Origin: Anaeromyxobacter soli
GTDB taxonomy: Bacteria > Myxococcota > Myxococcia > Myxococcales > Anaeromyxobacteraceae
NCBI RefSeq assembly: GCF_022808855.1
Contig: NZ_JAKZLF010000007.1
Coordinates: forward strand, 115,259 to 179,258
DNA: 64,000 nucleotides
Direction: 5' to 3'
This document shows positions 54,329-62,575 of the stretch, in pieces. Each line of letters starts with the position of its first letter. The first letter of the stretch is position 1. The notes beneath the pieces are model-generated. The model worked only from the letters and a program-made list of their open reading frames with translations, did not search any database and was not told the DNA's origin. A program made the translations under genes and the position numbers.

Positions 54329-55717
54329 ATGCTCGCCACCCTGCTCGCCGCCGTCAGCCTCGTCGCGGCGCCCCCGCGCACGCTCCGGGTCGACTACTTC
54401 CACACCGGCACCGCCACCGACGAGCGCTTCAGCCTCGATCGCGTGGTGCTCGAGCCCCTCCCCTTCCCCGGCCGGCCGGACCGTCCCGTCGACGACACGA
54501 ACCTCGGCAAGTACTTCTTCGAGGTCCGCGACCTCGGCACGCAGAAGGTCCTCTACTCGCGCGGCTTCGCCTCGATCTTCGGCGAGTGGGAGCTGACCGA
54601 CGAGGCGCGCAAGGCGAACCGGACGTTCTCCGAGTCGGTGCGCTTCCCGGCGCCCGCCGCGCCGGTGCAGCTCGTGGTGAAGAAGCGCGACGCGGAGCGG
54701 ACGTTCCGCGAGGTCTGGTCGCTCGTGGTCGATCCGCACGATCGGTTCGTGGACGACTCTCGCCCGCCGTCGCCCGGCCCGGTCGTCGCCCTCCAGGACG
54801 CGGGCGACCCCGCGACGAAGCTCGACCTGCTCCTCGTCGGGGACGGCTACACGGAGAAGGAGCGCGCCAAGTTCGAGAAGGACGCGCGCCGGCTCCTGGA
54901 GATCCTCTTCGAGCACGAGCCGTACCGGTCGCGGCGCCGGGACTTCAACGTGTGGGGGATCTGCCCGCCGGCAGAGGAGCGCGGCGTCTCCCGCCCGCTC
55001 ACGGGGATCCACCGCCGCAGCCGGGTCGGCGCCACCTACGACGCGTTCGGCTCGGAGCGCTACGTCCTCTCCTTCGAGAACCGCTCGCTGCGCGACGTGG
55101 CGTCCTTCGCGCCCTACGACGCGATCGCCATCCTCGTGAACGCCGAGACCTACGGCGGCGGCGGCATCTTCAACCTCTACGCCACCGTCGCCGCGGACAA
55201 CCGCTGGGCGGGCTACATCTTCGTCCACGAGCTCGGCCACTCGCTCGCTGCGCTCGCCGACGAGTACTTCACCTCCGAGACCGCCTACCTGCCGAGCGAG
55301 GCGCGTCCCGAGCCGTGGGAGCCGAACGTCACGGCCGACCCGCACGCCGCGAAGTGGAAGGAGCTGCTCTCGCCGGGCGTGCCGCTGCCGACCCCGTGGC
55401 CGAAGGAGGAGTTCACCCGCCGCGCGAAGGAGTTCCAGGAGCAGCGCAAGGCGATCCGCGCGCGCAACGGGGCGGAGGCGGAGATGGACGCCCTCTTCCT
55501 CGCCCAGCAGAAGGAGGAGACGGCGCTCCTCTCCGCCGCCCCGACCGCCGGGAAGGTGGGCGCGTTCGAGGGCGCGAACTACGAGGCGAGCGGCTACTAC
55601 CGGCCGGAGCTCGACTGCGTGATGTTCACGCGCGATCCCGTGCCGTTCTGCGCGGTCTGCCGGCGGGCGCTCTCGAGGGTGTTCGACCTGTACGCGGCCC
55701 CGGCGAAGGGACGCTGA
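54329..55717 (+). CDS. M64-family (IgA peptidase-like) metallopeptidase
   Basis: Secreted zinc peptidase of 462 residues. A signal peptide (about 1-17) is followed by an N-terminal beta domain (about 20-150) and a peptidase M64 domain starting with KLDLLLVGDGYTEKE. The zinc motif is HELGHSLAALADEY, with H300-E301-x-x-H304, and two late Cys pairs (LDCVMF, FCAVCRRAL) are typical of the family C terminus. Known members include an IgA1-cleaving enzyme, but most have no assigned substrate. ATG at 54329 begins the signal; upstream in-frame residues are not hydrophobic. Confidence 0.9.
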   Translation: MLATLLAAVSLVAAPPRTLRVDYFHTGTATDERFSLDRVVLEPLPFPGRPDRPVDDTNLGKYFFEVRDLGTQKVLYSRGFASIFGEWELTDEARKANRTFSESVRFPAPAAPVQLVVKKRDAERTFREVWSLVVDPHDRFVDDSRPPSPGPVVALQDAGDPATKLDLLLVGDGYTEKERAKFEKDARRLLEILFEHEPYRSRRRDFNVWGICPPAEERGVSRPLTGIHRRSRVGATYDAFGSERYVLSFENRSLRDVASFAPYDAIAILVNAETYGGGGIFNLYATVAADNRWAGYIFVHELGHSLAALADEYFTSETAYLPSEARPEPWEPNVTADPHAAKWKELLSPGVPLPTPWPKEEFTRRAKEFQEQRKAIRARNGAEAEMDALFLAQQKEETALLSAAPTAGKVGAFEGANYEASGYYRPELDCVMFTRDPVPFCAVCRRALSRVFDLYAAPAKGR

Positions 55718-55818
55718 CCGGGACGCCGGGGAAGTCGCCCCACCGGCCGCGCCGCCGCTGCCCGATGTACCCCCTCGGGCCGGGCCGTGCCCTCGCACCC
55801 GGATGGCGCGGCGCGTTA

Positions 55819-55832
55819 TGATTCTCGAATCA
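55819..55832. promoter_or_regulatory. A/T-rich palindrome before acyl-CoA dehydrogenase
   Basis: TGATTC-TC-GAATCA has 6-bp perfect arms and lies 20 nt upstream of the start codon, inside the only A/T-rich patch of this gap (TTATGATTCTCGAATCAA). It is a candidate operator overlapping a promoter -10. Confidence 0.45.
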
Positions 55833-55852
55833 ACCGGCCCGGAGGCCTCCCG

Positions 55853-57595
55853 ATGACCGACAAGAGGACCGCGAGCTTCATGCGCTCGCTCTGCATGGGC
55901 GAGATCGAGGAGGAGATCCTCCTCCCCTACCCGGAGCCGAAGACGGGCGAGAAGGAGACGCTGGCGGCGGTGCTCCAGACGCTCAAGTCGATGCTCGGCG
56001 GGCGCGAGCGCGACTTCCGCGCCTGGGATCGGGCCGGCGAGATGCCGAAGGACTTCGTGAGCGAGCTCAAGGACGCGGGCCTCTTCAGCCTCGTCATCCC
56101 GGAGGCGCACGGCGGGCTGGGGCTCGGCGCCACCGCCTACTCGCGCATCATGCAGGAGCTCGCCCGCTACGACGCCTCCGTGGCGGTGACCGTCGGCGCG
56201 CACAGCTCGATCGGCATGCGCGGCCTGCTCCTGTTCGGGACCGAGGAGCAGAAGGCTCGCTTCCTTCCGCGGCTCGCCACGGGCGAGCTCGTCGCCGCGT
56301 TCTGCCTGACCGAGCCGGGCGCCGGCTCGGACGCCGCCGGCATCAAGACGACGGCGGTGCGCGACGGCGACGACTGGATCCTGAACGGCGAGAAGCTCTG
56401 GATCACGAACGGCGGCATCGCCGACTTCTTCACGGTCTTCGCGAAGACCTCGCTCGACGGCCGCGGCCGGATCACCGCCTTCATCGTGACGCGCGACATG
56501 AAGGGCGTCTCGACCGGTCCCCACGAGGACAAGATGGGGATCCGCGCCTCGTCCACGACCACCGTCGTGCTCGAGGACGTCCGCGTCCCTTCGGCGAACG
56601 TGCTCGGCGAGATCGGGCAGGGCTTCAAGCTCGCCATGAAGATCCTGAACGCCGGGCGGACCGGGCTCGGGGGCGGCTCGGTGGGCGGCATGAAGCGGCT
56701 CATCGAGCTCGCGGTGCACCAGGCCCGCGACCGCGTGCAGTTCGGGCAGCCCATCGCGAGCTACGACTCGATCCAGCAGAAGATCGGCCAGATGGTCATC
56801 GACTGCTACGCCTCGGAGAGCGTCGTGAACCTCGTCGCCGGGCTCGTGGACCGCGGCTACGAGGACTACGCGGTCGAGGCGGCGATCTCGAAGGTGCTCT
56901 CGAGCGAGGCGCTGTGGCGGACCGCCGACGAGGCGCTCCAGATCGCGGCGGGCCAGGGCTACATGCGCGAGATGCCCTACGAGCTCGCGCTGCGCGACAG
57001 CCGCATCAACCGGATCTTCGAGGGCACGAACGAGATCCTGCGCCTGTTCATCGCGCTCACCGCCATGAACGACGTCGCCGAGGAGCTGAAGGACCTGTCG
57101 AGCTCCATGCGCGGGGTGTTCGCCGATCCCATCAAGGGCTTCGGGGTCCTCTCCGACTACGCCAAGCGGCGCGCCCAGCTCGCGACCGGCCTGCGCCGCG
57201 AGAAGGGCCGCTTCACGCTCCTCCACCCGTCGCTCGCCCCGGAGGCGGCGCTCTTCGAGGAGGCCGCGACCGCGCTCGCGCGGGCCGCGGACCGGATCCT
57301 CCGCAAGCACGGCAAGAAGATCATCGGCGAGCAGCTCGCGACGCGGCGCCTCGCGGACATCATGGTGGACCTGTTCGCGCTCGCGGCGGTGCTCGCGCGC
57401 GTCTCCACCAAGATCGACGATCGCGGCGAGGCGTCGGCGGAGATGGAGCGCCAGATCCTCCGCGCCCTCGCCCGCCAGGCGAAGCGGCGCGTCGACCAGA
57501 ACCTCGCCGGCATCGACGAGAACGAGGACGCGACCGTGAAGCAGCTCGCGAAGCACGTCCTCGAGGCCGGCCGGTACGCCTGGGACAACCTTTGA
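55853..57595 (+). CDS. Acyl-CoA dehydrogenase
   Basis: Flavoenzyme of fatty-acid or amino-acid beta-oxidation, 580 residues, longer than the usual 380-400. The core shows FCLTEPGAGSDAAGIKTTAV (FAD and substrate loop), LNGEKLWITNGGIADFFTVFAK and the C-terminal helical part with IFEGTNEILR, whose Glu is the usual catalytic base position. An N-terminal extension (about 60 residues) and a C-terminal extra helical domain (about 430-580) resemble very-long-chain enzymes. ATG at 55853 follows GGAGG at 7 nt. A palindromic site precedes it. No thiolase or hydratase gene is adjacent. Confidence 0.92.
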   Translation: MTDKRTASFMRSLCMGEIEEEILLPYPEPKTGEKETLAAVLQTLKSMLGGRERDFRAWDRAGEMPKDFVSELKDAGLFSLVIPEAHGGLGLGATAYSRIMQELARYDASVAVTVGAHSSIGMRGLLLFGTEEQKARFLPRLATGELVAAFCLTEPGAGSDAAGIKTTAVRDGDDWILNGEKLWITNGGIADFFTVFAKTSLDGRGRITAFIVTRDMKGVSTGPHEDKMGIRASSTTTVVLEDVRVPSANVLGEIGQGFKLAMKILNAGRTGLGGGSVGGMKRLIELAVHQARDRVQFGQPIASYDSIQQKIGQMVIDCYASESVVNLVAGLVDRGYEDYAVEAAISKVLSSEALWRTADEALQIAAGQGYMREMPYELALRDSRINRIFEGTNEILRLFIALTAMNDVAEELKDLSSSMRGVFADPIKGFGVLSDYAKRRAQLATGLRREKGRFTLLHPSLAPEAALFEEAATALARAADRILRKHGKKIIGEQLATRRLADIMVDLFALAAVLARVSTKIDDRGEASAEMERQILRALARQAKRRVDQNLAGIDENEDATVKQLAKHVLEAGRYAWDNL

Positions 57596-57778
57596 TGGCG
57601 CCACCCGCTCGCATGGAGCCTGCTGCGACGCACGCTGCCTGCCTGCGCCGGGCGGCCTCGTCGTTGCGTTCCTCGACGTGCCTTACAGGCACGCCTGCGG
57701 TGCTCCCTCCTCGGAGCGCCCGGCTCGGCGACGTCATCGCGCGTCTCGCGACGGCTCCACGCAAGCGACGGGCGCCAT
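57595..57778. repeat. 184-nt imperfect inverted repeat, structured intergenic element
   Basis: The element begins ATGGCGCC and ends GGCGCCAT; its 26-nt terminal arms pair at 21 of 26 positions. Inside is a further perfect hairpin CGTGCC-TTACA-GGCACG near 57677-57693. It starts at the last base of the acyl-CoA dehydrogenase stop codon. It fills most of a 307-bp gap without a gene; a 61-codon open frame spans it but looks like a by-product (Arg/Ala/Ser/Pro only). The remaining bases to 57902 show nothing. Confidence 0.6.
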
Positions 57779-57902
57779 GAGCGACGGATCGCGGTTCGCG
57801 GTCACTTGACCGCACGGAGCCGCGCCCTGACGCCGGCGGCCCGCCCCCGCGTCTCGCCGGGACGGGCCGCCGCTCGCCGTCGCTCCGCTCCTCCCCCGCG
57901 CG

Positions 57903-58598
57903 TCACGCGGGGCGGAGGAACAGCGCGAGGACCCGCTGCCAGCCGTCCTCGCCGAGGGTGGAGGGCGCGGGGGGAGGGAGCGCGCCGCCGTCCGCCGCCG
58001 CGAGGCCGAGCTCCTCCTCGACATAGCGGTCGAGCCGCTCGCGCTCCCGGCGCAGCCAGCCGCCGCCCTCGCGATCCTGCGGGAACGTCATGTAGACGCC
58101 GTCCGAGGGCGCGAGGGCGAAGAGCCAGCCGCGCCCGTAGGGCTCGCGCTTCACGAGGCCGGGATCGCCGCGCAAGGTCCCGTTCACGGCCACGACGCGC
58201 CCGTCCACCGGCGCGGTGATCCGGACGATGCGGCCGCCCGCCCGGACCACCGCCACGGGATCGCCGCGGCGCACCTGCATGCCGCGGCGAGGCAGCTCGA
58301 CCGCGCTCGCCGAGGGGAGGAGCCGCTGCGCGAAGTCGTCGAGGCCCACGCGCAGCCCGCTCGCGGCGGGCGCGAGCCAGGTGTGGTTGGGCGCGTAGTA
58401 CGCGTCCCGGCGGTAGGCGAGGTCGCCCGCGTCCGCCATGGCGGCTTCGCGGCGGCGCTCACGCGCGCGCCAGGCGAGGGCGAGCGCGAGGGCGGGCAGC
58501 GCGAGCGCGAGGAGCCCCGCGAGGAACAGCGCCGAGCGCCCCGCAGCACCGAGGAGGAACGTTCCCAGCGCCTCGAGGATGGAGACGAACGTCGTCAT
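57903..58598 (-). CDS. Membrane-anchored GcvH-like protein lacking lipoyl Lys
   Basis: A 231-residue protein with one N-terminal transmembrane helix (about 18-42) and a domain clearly related to glycine cleavage H protein: YAPNHTWL, VGLDDFAQRLL, RRGDPVAVVRAG, TAPVDGRVVAVN and DPGLVKREPYGRGWLFAL align in order. The Lys that carries lipoate in GcvH (ESVKA motif) is replaced by Gly in AVVRAGGRIVRITAPV, so it cannot be lipoylated at the standard place. ATG at 58598 has GGGAG upstream. It may be a structural or electron-transfer-related H-like protein; no gcvT or gcvP is present. Confidence 0.8.
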   Translation of the reverse strand: MTTFVSILEALGTFLLGAAGRSALFLAGLLALALPALALALAWRARERRREAAMADAGDLAYRRDAYYAPNHTWLAPAASGLRVGLDDFAQRLLPSASAVELPRRGMQVRRGDPVAVVRAGGRIVRITAPVDGRVVAVNGTLRGDPGLVKREPYGRGWLFALAPSDGVYMTFPQDREGGGWLRRERERLDRYVEEELGLAAADGGALPPPAPSTLGEDGWQRVLALFLRPA

Positions 58599-59004
58599 GG
58601 TTGCGCTCCCTTTCTTCGCGGTCGAAGTCCCGGCGGGACACCCTCCAGCTTCGCAAGCGACGGGCCAGCGCTCCCGGGCCGGTGAGCCCTCGTTTTCGTT
58701 CGGGTCCGCGCTCCCGCGGCAACCCGCCGCGTGGAGGTTCTCAGCGGGCCCCCACGCTCGGCTGCCTGGAACCGCCCTGAATCCGCGCGCGTGGGGGGCG
58801 ACGTTGAGTCCGTCAACGCATGGTGAATTCCTCGCTGTCCTCCCGACCCGGCAGGCGCCCCCGCCCGCGCGGGAGCACCGCTCCCGTACGTCCCGGCGGC
58901 GAGGGCCCCATGAAGCGTGCCCGCCTCCCCCACAGGCGCGCACCCGGAGCCTTGCGTACCCTCGAGCCCGCGCGAACGTTGTCGTGCCGGAGGGCTCTTC
59001 CGCC
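58599..59004. other. 406-bp divergent intergenic region
   Basis: No convincing gene or RNA is seen here between the divergent GcvH-like gene and the exported protein at 59005. It contains a short inverted repeat GTTGA-GTCCG-TCAAC at 58804-58818 next to AT-richer bases (GGTGAATTCC), which may mark a promoter. Reading frames across it have no domain likeness. Confidence 0.5.
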
Positions 59005-59607
59005 ATGTCGCGCACGCTCCTCGTCGTCGCCGCGCTCGCCGCGATCCCCGTCGTCTCCCGTCCGGAGCCGCCCCGGGCCGAGGGGACCATCGACGCAGGG
59101 GACGCGCAGGTGGAGGTGCTGGGGAAGCGCTACGCTCCGGGCGAGACGATCGAGCTCCCCGAGGGTTATCTGCGGGTGGAGGAGGCCGGACCCGAGGACG
59201 ACGAGATCGGGTCGTTCACCGTCGTCCCGGCGGCGGCGCTCGCGCGCGCCGAGGCCCCCCCGGCGGCGAGCCCCGAGCAGGCGACGGCGCGCAGCGGCGC
59301 GCGCGGGCCGGGCGCGGTGGCCGGCAACGGGACGGGAGCGGGGGAAGAGACGACGGCCCCGCGGAGAAGCGCGCACCCCGACTGCAGCGCCGAGCGCGCG
59401 GCCTACCTCGCCGAGATCTGGAAGCAGTCGGGGATCGAGGTCTCGGACCCGAAGGGCTTCCTCGCCGGCCTGGAGCAGACCGAGGAGGGCGCGGATCTCA
59501 CGCTCGCGTGGTTCGCGCTCTCGACCGACGCCTTCCGCACCCTCGCGTGGTCGTCCGATGCTCGCGCCAAGGCGGCCGCGCTCGCGCGCTGCGCGCGGGG
59601 GAACTGA
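59005..59607 (+). CDS. Exported hypothetical protein
   Basis: A 200-residue protein with an N-terminal signal (hydrophobic residues 4-17). An acidic middle (GDAQVEVLGKRYAPGETIELP...EEAGPEDDEIG), an Ala/Gly-rich linker (about 90-125) and a C-terminal helical domain with two Cys (HPDCSAERAAYL, LARCARGN) follow. No family is recognised. GGAGGG precedes the ATG at 59005. It converges directly with the NlpC/P60-like hydrolase, whose stop is at the next base. Confidence 0.68.
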   Translation: MSRTLLVVAALAAIPVVSRPEPPRAEGTIDAGDAQVEVLGKRYAPGETIELPEGYLRVEEAGPEDDEIGSFTVVPAAALARAEAPPAASPEQATARSGARGPGAVAGNGTGAGEETTAPRRSAHPDCSAERAAYLAEIWKQSGIEVSDPKGFLAGLEQTEEGADLTLAWFALSTDAFRTLAWSSDARAKAAALARCARGN

Positions 59608-60429
59608 TCACGCCGCCGCGACCGACTGCTCGGGGGTCTCCGGGGGCGGTGCGGGCCTGAGCGCAGCGAGCCGCTCGGCCGGCACCGACGGGCTCGCGTA
59701 GACGAGCTCGAGCGGCGCGCGCACGAACGCGTCGGGCAGGATGCCCACGCCGGAGAGGCCCAGGATGCGGTGGAGCTCGGGCTGCACGCCGAGGAACGGC
59801 GCGAGCGAGCGCGTCGCGCGGTGGACGAGCTCGGTGCAGGAGAGCCGCTCGAGGTCGGTGAAGTCGAGGTCGAAGTCGTAGGGCCGCCCGAGCTGGGCGA
59901 GCGCCACCTGGCGCACCACCGGCCACGCCTCCTCGAACGGGACCTCGCCGCCCCCGACGAGCCGGTCGCGCACGAGCCGCTCCTCCTCACCGAGGGCGCG
60001 GGGATCGTCCGCAGGCGCCTCGGCCCGCTGCCGGAGCCGGGCCGGGAAGCGCAGCACGACGAGCCGGTCGCAGCGGCAGAAGTCGAGCACGTCCTCGGTG
60101 AGGACGCCCTCCGCGATGGCGTGGATGACGATCTGCTCGCCGAGGGCCAGCCGCTCGCGGGCTCCCGCCGGAGCGAGGTCGCGGTCGGCGGGGGTGGTGC
60201 GGCCGAGGTACAGCCCCACGTGGCTGAACAGGCCGGGGATGAGCTTCCCGTCGAGGTACGCGTCGTAGCCGCGGACGAGCACGTCGCCGGGACGGACGCG
60301 GTCGATCACCGCGCGCGCGTCGCGGCCCTTCACCTTGTAGGAGCCGGGGTCGTAGACGATCCACATCGGGAAGCGGAACACCTTCACGTCGCCGAGCACG
60401 TCCATGAGCGCGTCTCGCACACGTCCCAT
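59608..60429 (-). CDS. YiiX-like permuted papain-fold (NlpC/P60) hydrolase
   Basis: A 273-residue cytoplasmic protein of the YiiX/YebB group of permuted NlpC/P60 cysteine hydrolases. The catalytic His is in LFSHVGLYLGR (about residue 78) and the nucleophile Cys in RLSCTELVHRA (about 205), the order expected for a circular permutation. An Asp/Glu-rich segment (FDLDFTDLE) precedes the Cys. Related enzymes act on lipids, peptides or amide bonds; the substrate here is unknown. ATG at 60429 with GGAGG upstream is chosen over an ATG 13 codons earlier. Confidence 0.83.
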   Translation of the reverse strand: MGRVRDALMDVLGDVKVFRFPMWIVYDPGSYKVKGRDARAVIDRVRPGDVLVRGYDAYLDGKLIPGLFSHVGLYLGRTTPADRDLAPAGARERLALGEQIVIHAIAEGVLTEDVLDFCRCDRLVVLRFPARLRQRAEAPADDPRALGEEERLVRDRLVGGGEVPFEEAWPVVRQVALAQLGRPYDFDLDFTDLERLSCTELVHRATRSLAPFLGVQPELHRILGLSGVGILPDAFVRAPLELVYASPSVPAERLAALRPAPPPETPEQSVAAA

Positions 60430-60503
60430 CGGGACCTCCGGATCCGAAGGCCCCCGATGAGAGCACACTCAGCGTGAGAGCGCGATACCGACATCACGGT
60501 ACG

Positions 60504-61406
60504 TCATTCCCGCTCGAGCGCCTCGAGCTCCGCGCGCCGGGCCGCCGCGCCGGCCTCCGCGGCCTCCGCCCGCGCGCGCGCCTCGTCCGCCCGCCGCAGG
60601 GCCACCTCGGCGGCGCGACGCGCTTCGCGGGCCCTGCCCTCCGCCTGCTCGAGCCGCTCGCGCGCCGCGCCGAGCGCCCGCGCCCGCAGCCGCGCCTGGC
60701 GCTCCGCGCGGGCTCGCTCCGCGCGCTCGGCACGCTGCGCCTCGGCGCCGGACGCGCTCCCCGCTGCCGTCGCCTTCGGCGCGGACGCGCGAGGAGCCGC
60801 CGCCCGCGCCTTGCGCGACGTCCCCGCGGTGCCGCCGGAGGCCGTCCCCGCGGCTTCGGCGCCCCCTCCCGCGACCAGCCCGAGCCCGGAGAGGTCTCCC
60901 GCCGCGACCTCCGGGTCTCGCTGGAGCGCCCCGGCGCGGAGGGCCTCGCGAGCCCCGCCCGGCGCCGTCGCCGCGACCCGCAGGAGCAGCTCCACCCGCG
61001 CGAGCGCGACCGGGCTCGCCGGGCGCCCCTCGGAGGCGAGCACCTCGGCCGCCCGCCCGCGCAGCGCGCGCGCCGCCGTCCGGAGCTCCTGCTCGGCCTC
61101 GCGCAGCGCAGCCGCCCCCTGCCCGGCGAGCGCGCGGCGCTGCCCGGCGCGGAGCCGATCGCCCGCCTCGAGCAGCGCCTCGATCTCGTGCCCCCGCTCT
61201 CGGGCGACGCGGTTCAGGACCCAGGCCAGCCCGACCGGACGGCGGACCTTGCGGAGGGCGGCCGCCCCCGCGGCGTCCCCGCGCTCGGCGAGGGCGCGCG
61301 CGAGCGCGTCCCGCTCGGCGGTGAACCGCGACGGCGACGTCGCGAGGAGCCTGCCCACCTCCTCGCCGCCGGGGAGACCGCCCTCGCCTGCGCGGCGGCG
61401 GGCCAT
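60504..61406 (-). CDS. Ala/Arg-rich coiled-coil protein in the encapsulin operon
   Basis: A 300-residue protein. Residues about 20-75 (LLATSPSRFTAERDALARAL, LRKVRRPVGLAWVLNRVAR) match a conserved hypothetical type seen in high-G+C bacteria. The middle is Ala/Gly-rich low complexity, and residues from about 225 to the end form a long heptad-like Arg/Glu/Ala coiled coil (LEQAEGRAREARRAAEVALRR). Its function is unknown. It starts 3 bp after the encapsulin stop on the same strand, so it is likely co-translated and could be a shell-associated or cargo protein; no recognisable encapsulin targeting peptide is at its C terminus. Confidence 0.78.
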   Translation of the reverse strand: MARRRAGEGGLPGGEEVGRLLATSPSRFTAERDALARALAERGDAAGAAALRKVRRPVGLAWVLNRVARERGHEIEALLEAGDRLRAGQRRALAGQGAAALREAEQELRTAARALRGRAAEVLASEGRPASPVALARVELLLRVAATAPGGAREALRAGALQRDPEVAAGDLSGLGLVAGGGAEAAGTASGGTAGTSRKARAAAPRASAPKATAAGSASGAEAQRAERAERARAERQARLRARALGAARERLEQAEGRAREARRAAEVALRRADEARARAEAAEAGAAARRAELEALERE

Positions 61407-61409
61407 GGG

Positions 61410-62222
61410 CTAGCGGCCGCGCAGGACGGCGACCGAGCCGGGCACGCCGGGCATGAGGGTCACCGACTCGACGAGCGAGATCTGGTGGAAGATTCCCTCC
61501 CGTCCGTCGTAGGCCGCGGCGAGCTCCTGGCCGACGATGATGCGCGGACCGGACGCTGTCCGCATCACGACCACCGCGCCGTCCTCGAGCACGGGCGCCT
61601 TCACGATGCCCCCCGCGAACGCGGGCTGGAGCTGCTGGTACGGCGTGAGGGCGGTGCCCGGGTAGGGGCGCAGGAGCTGGTAGAAGCGGCCCGGCGAGAC
61701 CGCCACCGCGTACGGTCCGTGCCGGCCCGCCGCGTCGAGCCGGGCGAGGGCGCCGAGCAGGTCGTCCGCGGTCCGGGAGGGATCGCTCCAGTCGCCCGCC
61801 GGCAGCTCGACCGCGCCCTCGTGGCCGAGGAGCCCGCGCACGCCTGCGCGCGGCAGCCCCTCGAAGACGATCCGATCCTCGGCGCGCGCGATCTGCCGCG
61901 CCGCCTCGGACGCCTCGGAGAGGACGAGCGGCTCGCCGCAGGCGACGTCCGCCTCGATCGCGCGCGCGCCCAGCGCGAAGGTGCGGTGGATGACCGGGAG
62001 CGGGCGCACCTTCGGCACGTGGACGTGGGCGCCCTCCGGCTCCTCACCGAGGGGCAGGTCCTCCGCGACGCCGGCGCGCGCGCCGAACCCGATCGGCCCC
62101 ACCACCTCGAGGAGCCGCCGGCCGGCCCGCACCTCGTCCGCGGCACCCCGCGCCACGGCGTCGATGCGATCCCAGACCTCCTGCTCGAACGGGGCGCTCT
62201 CTCGATCCTGCCAGCTGGTCAT
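61410..62222 (-). CDS. Family 1 encapsulin shell protein
   Basis: Self-assembling nanocompartment shell protein (HK97 phage-capsid fold) of 270 residues, normal for family 1. The N-terminal SAPFEQEVWDRIDAVARGAADE helix that binds cargo peptides, the GRRLLEVVGPIGFGARAG segment, IVFEGLPRAGVRGLL and the late IIVGQELAAAYDGREGIFHQ and SVTLMPGVPG parts all follow family order. The shell would enclose the ferritin-like protein encoded immediately upstream; the two genes overlap by 4 nt (ATGA), showing translational coupling. Confidence 0.92.
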   Translation of the reverse strand: MTSWQDRESAPFEQEVWDRIDAVARGAADEVRAGRRLLEVVGPIGFGARAGVAEDLPLGEEPEGAHVHVPKVRPLPVIHRTFALGARAIEADVACGEPLVLSEASEAARQIARAEDRIVFEGLPRAGVRGLLGHEGAVELPAGDWSDPSRTADDLLGALARLDAAGRHGPYAVAVSPGRFYQLLRPYPGTALTPYQQLQPAFAGGIVKAPVLEDGAVVVMRTASGPRIIVGQELAAAYDGREGIFHQISLVESVTLMPGVPGSVAVLRGR

Positions 62223-62575
62223 CGCTTCCCCTTCTCGCGCGGCGCCTCGCCGCCCGCCTCGGCGGAGGTCTTCGCCGCGTCCTCCTCGGTCACGATCGGT
62301 CCGGCGTGGCCGGTGTGCTCCTTCAGCATCCGGGCGAACGCGAGGTCGTGGCGGCGGATCCACTCGAGGATCATCGAGGCGTGCTCCTTCTCCTCGTCGC
62401 GGTTGTGCGCGAGGATCTCGCGGAGCTCCGGGTCCTCGATCGCGTCGACCCGCTGCTGGTACCAGTCGATCGCCTCGAGCTCCTCCTGGAGCGAGACGAG
62501 CGCCCGGTGAAGGTCCTTCGTGCGAGCGGACAGGAGCTCCTCCCGCTCGTGCCATCCCTGCGATGCGCCGGCCAT
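62219..62575 (-). CDS. Encapsulated ferritin-like iron-oxidising protein
   Basis: A 118-residue two-helix ferritin-like protein of the EncFtn family, which forms decamers with a ferroxidase site at the subunit interface and oxidises Fe(II) for storage in the encapsulin shell. Residues match the known site even in numbering: E32 and W38 in ELEAIDWY, and E62 and H65 in RDEEKEHA. The C-terminal tail (about 90-118) is charged and lacks the (L/I)TVGSL-type targeting peptide expected for cargo. ATG at 62575; its TGA overlaps the encapsulin ATG. Confidence 0.9.
   Translation of the reverse strand: MAGASQGWHEREELLSARTKDLHRALVSLQEELEAIDWYQQRVDAIEDPELREILAHNRDEEKEHASMILEWIRRHDLAFARMLKEHTGHAGPIVTEEDAAKTSAEAGGEAPREKGKR

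Noticed and set aside
54314..57604. A 1096-codon minus-strand open frame
   Set aside because: It is antisense to the M64 peptidase and acyl-CoA dehydrogenase, both with catalytic motifs in the plus strand.
57595..57780. A 61-codon gene across the inverted-repeat element
   Set aside because: The frame is open in both directions because of composition, has no ribosome site, and its residues are almost only Ala, Arg, Ser, Pro and Leu.
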